Below are positions 9,057 to 17,744 of a stretch of 33,480 bases of DNA, piece by piece (position 1 is the first letter of the stretch; every line of letters begins with the position of its first letter). This stretch comes from Euryarchaeota archaeon TMED99 (GTDB taxonomy: Archaea > Thermoplasmatota > Poseidoniia > Poseidoniales > Poseidoniaceae): positions 13,042 to 46,521 of the forward strand of contig NHFA02000036.1 of assembly GCA_002170315.2 (NCBI GenBank). Direction: 5' to 3'. Under the pieces are notes generated by a model. It saw nothing but the letters and a program-made list of their open reading frames with translations, was not told where the DNA came from and made no database searches. Both the position numbers and the translations under genes were made by a program.

Positions 9057-11060
9057 TCAGCCATGGCGGCCAAAGTGATGATCCAGTGAATCCAACGGAA
9101 GTCGTAATGCTGTAGGGCGGCCATGAACGCAAGCCCAAGGATTGGGAATTCTTCTCATATCATCGATTAATCTTCGCATTTCAGGTAAAGTCAATTTTTC
9201 ATTTGCCTTGACTGACCCTCGGCAGGCATTGAGGAATGCGAGGTGGTCTTTACGACGGTCAACGGTCTCTAAGGGGGCGCCATCCTCCGCAGTATCTTGT
9301 AAGAGGTCCATGAGGAACGGAACCAATTCTTGGCCATCAAGCAGGTGAGGAGCAGCATCAATCATCCAACCCTCTTCACTTTCTCGCACCGAAAAACCAA
9401 CTTCGCTTAAGGTGTCGACAGCAGCTGAAATTCGCGCAGATTGTCGGGCGTCGAGGTCTAATTTTACTGGCTCGATTTTTGTCTGGCTTTCCCATAATGA
9501 AGCATCATGGCGTAACCGTTCATATCGGATACGTTCATGGAGAGCATGTTGGTCAATCAGAAGTAATTCTCCCTCTGCTTGAACCAAAATATAGGAATCA
9601 GCAAATTGTGCTAATGGTTCCATTTCTGGGAGTTCATTGATGATGCCTTCGAGGGGCTTCTCTTCATTGGGCGAATGACGAATACCGCAGCCGGCATGCC
9701 GATGCAGTGTCCTTTCAGCAGGGGATAATGCAGGTGCAGTAGGTTTCTGATCTAATCCTGGAAGGGTCTCTTGTGCTTCAGGTGCTGTTGATTGTGGGCG
9801 CTTTTTTTCCACCGCTTCGGGTTCTTCCGCTTCTCTTCCGTGAAGATTCAGTTGCGCTCCAGCAGCAATGGCCCATGCAGGTGGTGCTTGTTGGGTGTCT
9901 TTTGGAAGCACAAGTGCTGAAGCACCTGCTGCAGCATCCAATGGGTCCAATGATGTTTTTTCAGCAGTAAGGTGTTCTTGAATGGATGTTGTTTTTTGGA
10001 TGCCAAGTCCTTGAAGTCCAGGAATACCTCCAGCAGCGTCAGGTTGTGTTGGAGCCGATTCAAGCGTATGAGCAATCGCTCTTTCGAGTCGTTCCAAAAC
10101 TCGCCATGAATGGCGGAGCCGCACTTCACGCTTGGTTGGATGAACATTCACGTCGACTTCTTCTGGAGGAAGGGTCAACGAAAGAACTGCAATGGGGTGC
10201 CTTCCTTGCATCAAACGTGTGCGGTAACCACGGCGAATGGCTTGAAGAAAAGGGCCAGCTGCAACGGGGCGACCGTTAATGAGAACATGGATATCGTCGC
10301 CTTTGCCACGGGTGATATCTGGCGTACTAATCCATCCACTCCAGCGCTCTTGACCCGGTGCATCAGCATCACTTTGTGGAGATTTTATCTCTAGCATTGA
10401 CTCGACTTGTCCACCCAGCAAGTCAAACAGCCTGTCCATCATTGATTCTGCAGGAGGGATGTCAAGCATGACCCGTTCATCGATGACCAGTCGGAATCCT
10501 ATGGATTGGTGAGCCATTGCGTGAGCAACAACAACATCAACGATACGCGCATTTTCAGTCGCTGGCCGGCGTTGGAATGCTAATCGAGCGGGAGTATTCT
10601 TGAATAAATGTTCAACATCGACCCGTGTACCTTTCTGCATGCCAAATGGTTCTACAGTGCCTTTTACGCCATTCTTCATAGCGATTGATTTACCTTCTTT
10701 TCCTTCTGGGCGGCTTGATATCGTGAGGTGCGAGACCATTCCGATGCTCGCTAATGCTTCTCCTCGGAAACCAAGAGTGTGAATTGAATTCAAATCCTCA
10801 GCCTTTTGCAATTTTGAAGTTGCATGTCGATCCAGCGAAAGTCGCAGGTCGTCCTCATCGATTCCACTTCCGTCGTCTTCGATACAGATGAGGTCAAAAC
10901 CACCTCGCTCAACGGTAATTACCAGACGCATTGAACCCGCATCAAGACTGTTTTCAAGCAGTTCTTTGACGACTTGAGCAGGCCGTTCGACAACCTCTCC
11001 AGCAGCGATATGCCCAATGGTGGTTTCATCCAATTGTAGAATCCTTTTTGGTTCAGACAT
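9057..11060 (-). CDS. mutL: DNA mismatch repair protein MutL
   Basis: GHKL N-terminus IAAGEVVERPAQVVKELLENSLDAGS, GFRGEALASI; C-terminal endonuclease motif DQHALHERIRYE (DQHAx2Ex4E), ACRGSVKA and CVHGRPT. Confidence 0.97.
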   Translation of the reverse strand: MSEPKRILQLDETTIGHIAAGEVVERPAQVVKELLENSLDAGSMRLVITVERGGFDLICIEDDGSGIDEDDLRLSLDRHATSKLQKAEDLNSIHTLGFRGEALASIGMVSHLTISSRPEGKEGKSIAMKNGVKGTVEPFGMQKGTRVDVEHLFKNTPARLAFQRRPATENARIVDVVVAHAMAHQSIGFRLVIDERVMLDIPPAESMMDRLFDLLGGQVESMLEIKSPQSDADAPGQERWSGWISTPDITRGKGDDIHVLINGRPVAAGPFLQAIRRGYRTRLMQGRHPIAVLSLTLPPEEVDVNVHPTKREVRLRHSWRVLERLERAIAHTLESAPTQPDAAGGIPGLQGLGIQKTTSIQEHLTAEKTSLDPLDAAAGASALVLPKDTQQAPPAWAIAAGAQLNLHGREAEEPEAVEKKRPQSTAPEAQETLPGLDQKPTAPALSPAERTLHRHAGCGIRHSPNEEKPLEGIINELPEMEPLAQFADSYILVQAEGELLLIDQHALHERIRYERLRHDASLWESQTKIEPVKLDLDARQSARISAAVDTLSEVGFSVRESEEGWMIDAAPHLLDGQELVPFLMDLLQDTAEDGAPLETVDRRKDHLAFLNACRGSVKANEKLTLPEMRRLIDDMRRIPNPWACVHGRPTALRLPLDSLDHHFGRHG

Positions 11061-13707
11061 TCTTTTCGCCTCCGAGTAGTTTCTTTAGTCTATAGAGTGC
11101 GTCATGTGCTTGACGCGGTGAAAGTTCATCCGCATCGATGTCGGAAAGATATGCAAGCGTTTCTTTCTCTTCTTGACGAATGTTCGGTGCGGTTTGTTTT
11201 GCTCCGTTCTTCTGAGTAATCGCTGCGGCTGCAAAATATCCCATTAAACTCGATTGCCCTTGAGCACGTGCCGAAGGAGTTCCTGATTCACCTGCTTTTG
11301 CACCATGTGCTTGTTGTTCTAAGAATGCAAGAAGGTCGCTCGCTCGTTCGACAACTGGCCGAGGTAAGCCCGCTAAAGCAGCAACTTGAACACCGTATGA
11401 ATCATCACACGGACCATCAGCAACGGTGTGAAGGAAACGAAGTTCTCCGTCTGCTTGTGCGACTTGTACGTGGACGTTGACCAATCCATCGACCTCTCCT
11501 TCGAGGCCGATTAATTGATGATAATGTGTTGCGAATAATGTCCGTGCCCCAATTCTCTTACAGATGTCTTCAGTGACGGACCACGCGATAGATAATCCAT
11601 CAAATGTCGAAGTTCCACGGCCAATTTCATCAAGTAAAACGAGCGATTGTGGCGTAGCTCTTCGAAGAATATGAGCGACTTCAATCATCTCCATCATGAA
11701 TGTAGAACGCCCTCGGCGTAAGTCGTCACTTGCACCGACACGAGTAAAAATTCGATCGACCAGCCCAATTCTCGCTTTCTTCGCAGGAACAAAACTACCG
11801 GACTGGGCCAGGATTGTCAATAATGCCGTTGTCCGAAGGTAAGTCGATTTACCACCCATATTTGGTCCTGTGATTAAGAGGAAGTTTCTCTTCTTTTGCA
11901 ATTGAATATCATTTGGCACAAAGCCCGATTGCATTTCCAATGCAGGATGGCGGGCATCTTCGGCTTTGAGATGATGTCCTGCCGTTAACTCTGGACGAGT
12001 CCATGAACGTGTTCGAGCGATTGAAGCGAAGCATTGCAATACGTCGATTGCAGCAACTCTGCCTGCGATATTGGCGAGGAGTTGCGCGTGCATTCGACAA
12101 CGTTCTCTTAGCGAGGTAAATTCTCGATATTCCAATTCCTTGACCTTTGTATCAGCGGTTAAGAGAAGGTCGTCTCTTTCTGACAATTCATCGGTAATAT
12201 ATCGAGAACCATTGGTCATCTGTTGCTTCCGACGCCATTCTTCAGGAACTTTGGTTTCATGAGATTTTGTGACTTCAATAAACCATCCTATTTGGCGGTT
12301 CATTCGAACTTTCAGTGAAGGTATTTCCAGTTCTCGTCGTAACTTCGCTTCTAAGTCTTGGAACCAAGAATGCCCAGTTGCGGAAGTTTCTCGAAGTTCA
12401 TCGATGGTTGAATTGAGTCCTGCTCGAATTAAGTTTCCATCACGAATGCTGAGCGGAGGTTCATCGACCAGCGTACGGCGAATATCTTCTGCAAGGTCAC
12501 TCAAAGCATCTAATTCATGCGAGAGATGACCGAGGAGTGGATTTTCAGTTTCATTACAGAGATTGATGATTGCAGGCATCCGCTCTAAAGCATCCGAAAC
12601 AGCGAGCAAGTCTCGCCCATTTGACCGGTTATAGGCGAGTTGTGTTGCCAATCGTTCCATATCTCTCAGCCCACGTAGGGCTTCCCGTAGACCCTCAAGT
12701 CGACGAGCAGAACGAGCAAGTGAACCAACCGCTTCATGGCGTGCATGAATGGCTTCAAGATTGCACAGAGGGCGTAAAAGCCATGTTTTTAGCAATCGCC
12801 GTCCCATTGCACTTCGACATGCATTCATTGTCGAAAGTAGACTTCCTTCATATTCTCCTGCTAATGTTGAAGTTAATTCGAGGTTCTTCAATGTCGTTTG
12901 GTCAAGAACCAAATTTCCAGTTTCCTTGATGACTTCGATATCTCGAAGCGGTATTTCATCGGTGATGTGCATGGTTGCAAGGTAGTCGGCAGCAAGTCCT
13001 GCTGCAGCCAGTGCAATCGGCGAGTCATCTAAATCCAGATGACCTAAATCAGCGACTTTTAACACCTTTTCAAGACGGCTTCTGCGCCTTTTTTCACTCG
13101 CTCGGTGTTGGCTGATGAGAACATTGTCAAGATGGGAAAAAAGAGCGCATAGTTCAGTATCTTCTGCATCTTTAGGCGAGACGACAATTTCTGTTGGCCG
13201 CCATCTCATGATTTCATCTAACGCTCGAGCAAAGCGGTCATCCCCGTTCAAGTCAGAAGCCCATGCTTGACCCGTAGATGCATCGACAATTCCGACTCCT
13301 AGCGTTGACTTATCGAGTACGACTGAAACCAAAAGGGAACGTTCATCTGTTCCAAGTAACGATTCTTCATACAAACTTCCAGGTGTGTAAACTCTTGTCA
13401 CCATACGTTCCAAGATCTTCGCACCTTCTCGTAGTTCTTGCTCTTGTTCTGCTACAGTGACTTTGTATCCTGCTTTCAGCATACCTCGAATGTTGTCTTC
13501 CAATGCATGCCAAGGGAATCCAGCCATTTGAATCGGTTTATCTGCCTTCTTGTCTCGAGATGTAAGAGCCAATCCGAGGATTTCAGAACCCACTTCCGCA
13601 TCCTCGTGGAATAATTCATAGAAGTCGCCCATCCTGAAGAAAAGGATCGTATCAGGGTGTTCCTTTTTGATGTCCATGAATTGGTCCATCATCCCCCTTT
13701 TTGCCAT
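11053..13707 (-). CDS. mutS: DNA mismatch repair protein MutS
   Basis: FFRMGDFYELFHEDA mismatch-recognition motif; Walker A ITGPNMGGKSTYLR; LVLLDEIGRGTSTFDGLSIAW. ATG at 13707 (MAKRGMMDQFMDIK) preferred over the ORF start at 13761. Confidence 0.97.
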   Translation of the reverse strand: MAKRGMMDQFMDIKKEHPDTILFFRMGDFYELFHEDAEVGSEILGLALTSRDKKADKPIQMAGFPWHALEDNIRGMLKAGYKVTVAEQEQELREGAKILERMVTRVYTPGSLYEESLLGTDERSLLVSVVLDKSTLGVGIVDASTGQAWASDLNGDDRFARALDEIMRWRPTEIVVSPKDAEDTELCALFSHLDNVLISQHRASEKRRRSRLEKVLKVADLGHLDLDDSPIALAAAGLAADYLATMHITDEIPLRDIEVIKETGNLVLDQTTLKNLELTSTLAGEYEGSLLSTMNACRSAMGRRLLKTWLLRPLCNLEAIHARHEAVGSLARSARRLEGLREALRGLRDMERLATQLAYNRSNGRDLLAVSDALERMPAIINLCNETENPLLGHLSHELDALSDLAEDIRRTLVDEPPLSIRDGNLIRAGLNSTIDELRETSATGHSWFQDLEAKLRRELEIPSLKVRMNRQIGWFIEVTKSHETKVPEEWRRKQQMTNGSRYITDELSERDDLLLTADTKVKELEYREFTSLRERCRMHAQLLANIAGRVAAIDVLQCFASIARTRSWTRPELTAGHHLKAEDARHPALEMQSGFVPNDIQLQKKRNFLLITGPNMGGKSTYLRTTALLTILAQSGSFVPAKKARIGLVDRIFTRVGASDDLRRGRSTFMMEMIEVAHILRRATPQSLVLLDEIGRGTSTFDGLSIAWSVTEDICKRIGARTLFATHYHQLIGLEGEVDGLVNVHVQVAQADGELRFLHTVADGPCDDSYGVQVAALAGLPRPVVERASDLLAFLEQQAHGAKAGESGTPSARAQGQSSLMGYFAAAAITQKNGAKQTAPNIRQEEKETLAYLSDIDADELSPRQAHDALYRLKKLLGGEKNV

Positions 13708-13815
13708 GCTCAATACTCTCCTTGCTCTCGCTGGAGTCCTATGTCGTTGCCGAGAGCACATGAAGGTTCTCGCGTAGCCTAGAAAGAACTCCAGTTTTCA
13801 CGGGAATTTTGTATT

Positions 13816-15126
13816 TTATTGATTCTGCCGCATTCGACTAAAAGCCGTCCACACCATGACGCCCATCACAATACTTGAGGCAGTAAAGAAGAGGAAATTC
13901 AAGAAACCTCTTCCACTCTCTATAGAACCGATTGCTAGGGTGTCGATTGAATAGGTTCCCGTCTCACCATTTTGATTATTACCGTGAGCATAGATGACAT
14001 CATCGGAAACTCCGGATACTTCGACGGTCAGCGGAAGTGGTCGTGCTAAAGGCATCTTCTCTGGAATTCCTTCTCTCATCCGAACAATCGATGTGCTGCC
14101 TTCACTTCCGAACATCCAAACAGCGCCTTTTTCATCAAGTGCAACAGATTCACTGGAGACTTCAACATCGGTCATTGTTCCATCCAGAGCAATATGAACT
14201 GCAGAGTCGGTGCCTGCAGCAAGAAGACTACCATTTTCAAGTTTAATCAGAGAGTGAATTTCACCTCTCTCAAGCTCTTCAATCGATGTGAGCATTGGGG
14301 CAGTAGGTCCTGCGGACCATGAAATGAAACCTATCACGGGGTGTTTGAGCGGTGCAGCAGGGCTGTTTTCATCGGCACCAAATGTATTGGCCATCAAACC
14401 TGTTGCAATCCATGTACCGTCGTCCAGAGCCTCAACCATATTCCATTCGAAGTCGTCGGAATTCACCATTGCAGCGGTTACAGTTGCACCTCCAAATGCG
14501 GCTTGAGCAGGTTGGAGTGGTGTAGCAACATTTCCAAAGCCTCTGAGGCTTGAAGTGTTTCCTTCATCCGTAGCCATGAGCCAATGGTAGCCATCGCCGT
14601 TGGCTTGTTCAGCAACATCGAGAATATCGAAGGATTCTTGATTCTCGTTGAGTGGGACAATGGTGCGCTGTAAATTTTCAGATTTCACGTGGATGACTTC
14701 CAATGTATTGTTTGAGGGCGATACGACGATACTTCCGTCATGAAGTTGTGTCATGAAGGTCATTCCCAAGATATCTTCGTAATCTGCACCTATGTCTCTA
14801 GCGTCACCTTGATCATCGTAGTGGAACATCACTCCACCTTCATCTCCCAAGACCATTGCAGTGTAACTGCCTGAGTCTCCATACACGATATCCAATACCC
14901 GCCCATCAACGGCTTCGAGTCCATCGCTGCGGTAGTCGACGCCAGGGAGGGAAGAAGTTCCTTGAATCGCGATTGCTCCGAGGAGAATAAATACAAAAAA
15001 GCCAGAAATAGCGACCCATTGGTGTTCAGATTCTTCTTCAAGAAGCCCTCTCCATCCCTTCGCCATATTTGCAGGATGAGAAACGGGCACATGAAACCTT
15101 TTATCGAATCTGTAGTGATGTTTCAT
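13816..15126 (-). CDS. Membrane-anchored protein with a large extracytoplasmic propeller-like domain
   Basis: N-terminal TM (WVAISGFFVFILLGAIAI), about 340 aa with repetitive short beta-strand character, C-terminal TM (FLNFLFFTASSIVMGVMVWTAF). ATG at 15126 or 15066. Confidence 0.55.
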   Translation of the reverse strand: MKHHYRFDKRFHVPVSHPANMAKGWRGLLEEESEHQWVAISGFFVFILLGAIAIQGTSSLPGVDYRSDGLEAVDGRVLDIVYGDSGSYTAMVLGDEGGVMFHYDDQGDARDIGADYEDILGMTFMTQLHDGSIVVSPSNNTLEVIHVKSENLQRTIVPLNENQESFDILDVAEQANGDGYHWLMATDEGNTSSLRGFGNVATPLQPAQAAFGGATVTAAMVNSDDFEWNMVEALDDGTWIATGLMANTFGADENSPAAPLKHPVIGFISWSAGPTAPMLTSIEELERGEIHSLIKLENGSLLAAGTDSAVHIALDGTMTDVEVSSESVALDEKGAVWMFGSEGSTSIVRMREGIPEKMPLARPLPLTVEVSGVSDDVIYAHGNNQNGETGTYSIDTLAIGSIESGRGFLNFLFFTASSIVMGVMVWTAFSRMRQNQ

Positions 15127-15215
15127 TTCCTCATTTTGGAAAATCTTGCGGCAAGGCTTGAGGCGGAGAGATGATAAAGGGAATATCGGTCGCAAGACTG
15201 CTTGGAGAGAGTATC

Positions 15216-15755
15216 ATGGCACGTAAACCAGCATCTATGTATCGACGCCTCAAGGGTCCAGCCTATACTCGACGCAAGTATATCGGTGGTGTACCGAACA
15301 ACAGAATCCAGTCTTTCCATGCTGGAAACCGAGTTGCTGCAGAGACTGGGCAATTCAAAGTTATCATGGAACTTCGAGCTGATAACAGTTGCCAGATTCG
15401 TCACACTGCATTAGAAGCTGCTCGTGTTATTTCAAACTCTACAATCCGTAAGATTGCTGGAACAGAAGGTTACGCTCTTCGAGTCCATACCTTCCCTCAC
15501 CACATTCTCCGTGAAAACAAGCAAGCAACTGGTGCAGGTGCTGACCGTGTATCTCAAGGAATGCGATGTGCCTTCGGAAAGAATGTTGGAACAGCTGCCC
15601 GTGTTAAGCGAGGTCAAAGAGTCATGTCACTACAAATCAACCCAGAACACTACACCGTTGCTCGAGATGCTCTTCGAAAAGCGAGTATGAAGTTCCCGAC
15701 TCCGTGCACTGTTCGACTCATTCAAGGTCACGAGCACCTCAAGGGACTCGTTTGA
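15216..15755 (+). CDS. rpl10e: 50S ribosomal protein L10e (uL16)
   Basis: MARKPASMYRRLKGPAYTRRKYIGGVPNNRIQSFHAGN is typical of archaeal L10e. ATG at 15216. Confidence 0.95.
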   Translation: MARKPASMYRRLKGPAYTRRKYIGGVPNNRIQSFHAGNRVAAETGQFKVIMELRADNSCQIRHTALEAARVISNSTIRKIAGTEGYALRVHTFPHHILRENKQATGAGADRVSQGMRCAFGKNVGTAARVKRGQRVMSLQINPEHYTVARDALRKASMKFPTPCTVRLIQGHEHLKGLV

Positions 15756-15761
15756 AAACCG

Positions 15762-15776
15762 TTGGGCTCAGCCCAA
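15762..15776. other. Short perfect hairpin downstream of L10e
   Basis: TTGGGC-TCA-GCCCAA inverted repeat, about 6 bp after the L10e stop. No T-tract, so the function is unknown. Confidence 0.4.
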
Positions 15777-15871
15777 TGTCAGTCAAACCTCTGTTTGGCA
15801 AGGCTTCTTGGGCGCGAGTTCCTTAAGTCAGAAGCAAGGCCATCGAATCAGCAAACAACGGAGATTTAGAT

Positions 15872-15961
15872 ATGATTGAAGTAAATACCGAGGGCGACAT
15901 TCGTGAAACCTCGGTGGATTACTTGTCATCAAGACTTTTGCACAAGGCGGTGATTGGATGA
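15872..15961 (+). CDS. Candidate 29-aa microprotein ORF upstream of and overlapping the ABCE1 start
   Basis: ATG at 15872: MIEVNTEGDIRETSVDYLSSRLLHKAVIG*. GGAG lies just upstream. The TGA stop overlaps the ABCE1 ATG (ATGA). Confidence 0.35.
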   Translation: MIEVNTEGDIRETSVDYLSSRLLHKAVIG

Positions 15962-17730
15962 GAGTTGCTATCCTTGACCAAGAACGCTGTAAGCCAAACA
16001 GTAACGCCTTTAATTATCTGCAAAAGTATGCTGGTGCGTGTGGCAGTGAATGTATTCAGGCGACTGAAGAAGAATGTAAAATCTTAGAATCTGCATGCCC
16101 ACCTTGCCTTATTCGAGCGAAACTCTGTCCTGATGATGCGGTGAAAATCATCAATCTCCCAGAAGAACTTGATACCGATATGATTCACCGTTTTTCACTC
16201 AATGGTTTCCGTCTTTTCCGTCTCCCAGCACCAAGAAAACGCCAGGTAGTTGGAATACTTGGTCCGAACGGAATCGGTAAATCTACTGCCATCAAACTCC
16301 TTTCAGGTTCATTACGTCCAAACCTCGGTGATTGGGAAAGCACTCCACCTGATTGGGATGAGATTATCTCGATGTTCCCAAGAGGTGAGTTGCGAGATTA
16401 CCTTGGCTTGGTTTCCCAAGGTGAAGTGACTATTTCAACCAAACCTCAACACATTGACAAGTTACCGAAAGTGTTTGATGGTGAGGTGCGTGGACTTCTT
16501 TCACGCGTCGACGACCGAAATGAACTCGAAACTTTTGCCAGCGAACTAGGAATTACACACATCTTAGGTCGAAAACTTGGAGATTTATCGGGTGGTGAAT
16601 TACAGAGAGTCGCCATTTGTGCAACCTTGCTCAAAGAAGCAGATGTTTACTTCTTTGATGAACCTTCATCGTATCTTGATATTTATGAACGAATGAGGAT
16701 GGTTCTCATTCTTCAAGCGTTGGCTGAAAGAGGTAAGCGTGTTCTCGTGGTCGAACACGATTTGGCAATTCTTGATGTTCTTTGTGACTTGGTACACATC
16801 GTTTATGGAGATAAGGGCGGATATGGAATTTTCACTCCTTCTCGATCGACCCGTACAGCGGTGAATGCTTACCTCGATGGCTTCTTAGTCGAAGAAAATG
16901 TTCGTATTCGTGACAAGCCAATTCGTTTCTTGAAGCACTATGAACGGGTGAGTGAGCAAGGTAATGCCGTTCTGGAATGGGGTGATTTGGAAAAGAAACT
17001 CGGAGATTTCACCCTCACAACTGGCAAAGGTGCAGTTCATCGTTCAGAGGTTGTTGGCGTGGTTGGTCCTAACGCAACAGGTAAATCGACAATGATTAAA
17101 ATTCTCGCTGGAGAGATGGATTACGATGCTGGATGGGTATCTGATGGCGCCTCAATCTCATACAAACCTCAGCACATCACTGCAGATTTTGATGGAAGCG
17201 TTCAACTCTGGCTCGATACTGAAATTGGGCCGAAATGGCGTTCTGGTGAATTCAATGTCACAGTCATACGTGCACTTGGCGTCGATAAATTACTTCCAAA
17301 GAGAGTAAAGAAACTCTCCGGTGGTGAACGTCAAGCAGTTGCTCTAGCTATTTGTTTGGGTCGAGAAGCCGATTTGTATCTTTTTGATGAACCGTCTGCT
17401 CATTTGGATGCAAATGCTCGAATGGTTGCTGCTAAAGCTATCCGTAAAACGATGGAAATTAATGAGAAGTCCGCATTTGTAATTGATCACGATGTCTATT
17501 TTATCGATATTGTGAGTGACTCTTTACTTGTGTTTGAGGGCGAAGGTGCAGTTCATGGTTCTGCCAAAGGCCCATTCCGTCTTCGTGAAGGAATGAACCG
17601 CTTCCTTCAAAGTGTCAATATTACATTTCGGCGAGATCATGATTCAAAGCGCCCTCGAATCAATAAACCCGAGAGCCGTAAAGACAGAGAACAGAGGTCA
17701 GATGGTGACTTCTATTCATTCGAAAATTGA
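15958..17730 (+). CDS. ABCE1/RLI ribosome-recycling ATPase with atypical Fe-S domain
   Basis: Twin ABC domains: GPNGIGKST and GPNATGKST; LSGGELQRVAI and LSGGERQAVAL; FFDEPSSYLD and LFDEPSAHLD. Typical end: MNRFLQSVNITFRRDHDSKRPRINK. Confidence 0.95.
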   Translation: MRVAILDQERCKPNSNAFNYLQKYAGACGSECIQATEEECKILESACPPCLIRAKLCPDDAVKIINLPEELDTDMIHRFSLNGFRLFRLPAPRKRQVVGILGPNGIGKSTAIKLLSGSLRPNLGDWESTPPDWDEIISMFPRGELRDYLGLVSQGEVTISTKPQHIDKLPKVFDGEVRGLLSRVDDRNELETFASELGITHILGRKLGDLSGGELQRVAICATLLKEADVYFFDEPSSYLDIYERMRMVLILQALAERGKRVLVVEHDLAILDVLCDLVHIVYGDKGGYGIFTPSRSTRTAVNAYLDGFLVEENVRIRDKPIRFLKHYERVSEQGNAVLEWGDLEKKLGDFTLTTGKGAVHRSEVVGVVGPNATGKSTMIKILAGEMDYDAGWVSDGASISYKPQHITADFDGSVQLWLDTEIGPKWRSGEFNVTVIRALGVDKLLPKRVKKLSGGERQAVALAICLGREADLYLFDEPSAHLDANARMVAAKAIRKTMEINEKSAFVIDHDVYFIDIVSDSLLVFEGEGAVHGSAKGPFRLREGMNRFLQSVNITFRRDHDSKRPRINKPESRKDREQRSDGDFYSFEN

Positions 17731-17744
17731 GGTGTGATGAGAAA

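Noticed and set aside
9848-10394. Overlapping ORFs of 94-99 aa inside mutL
   Set aside because: Alternate-frame reads of the linker and N-terminal region of mutL, with no independent support.
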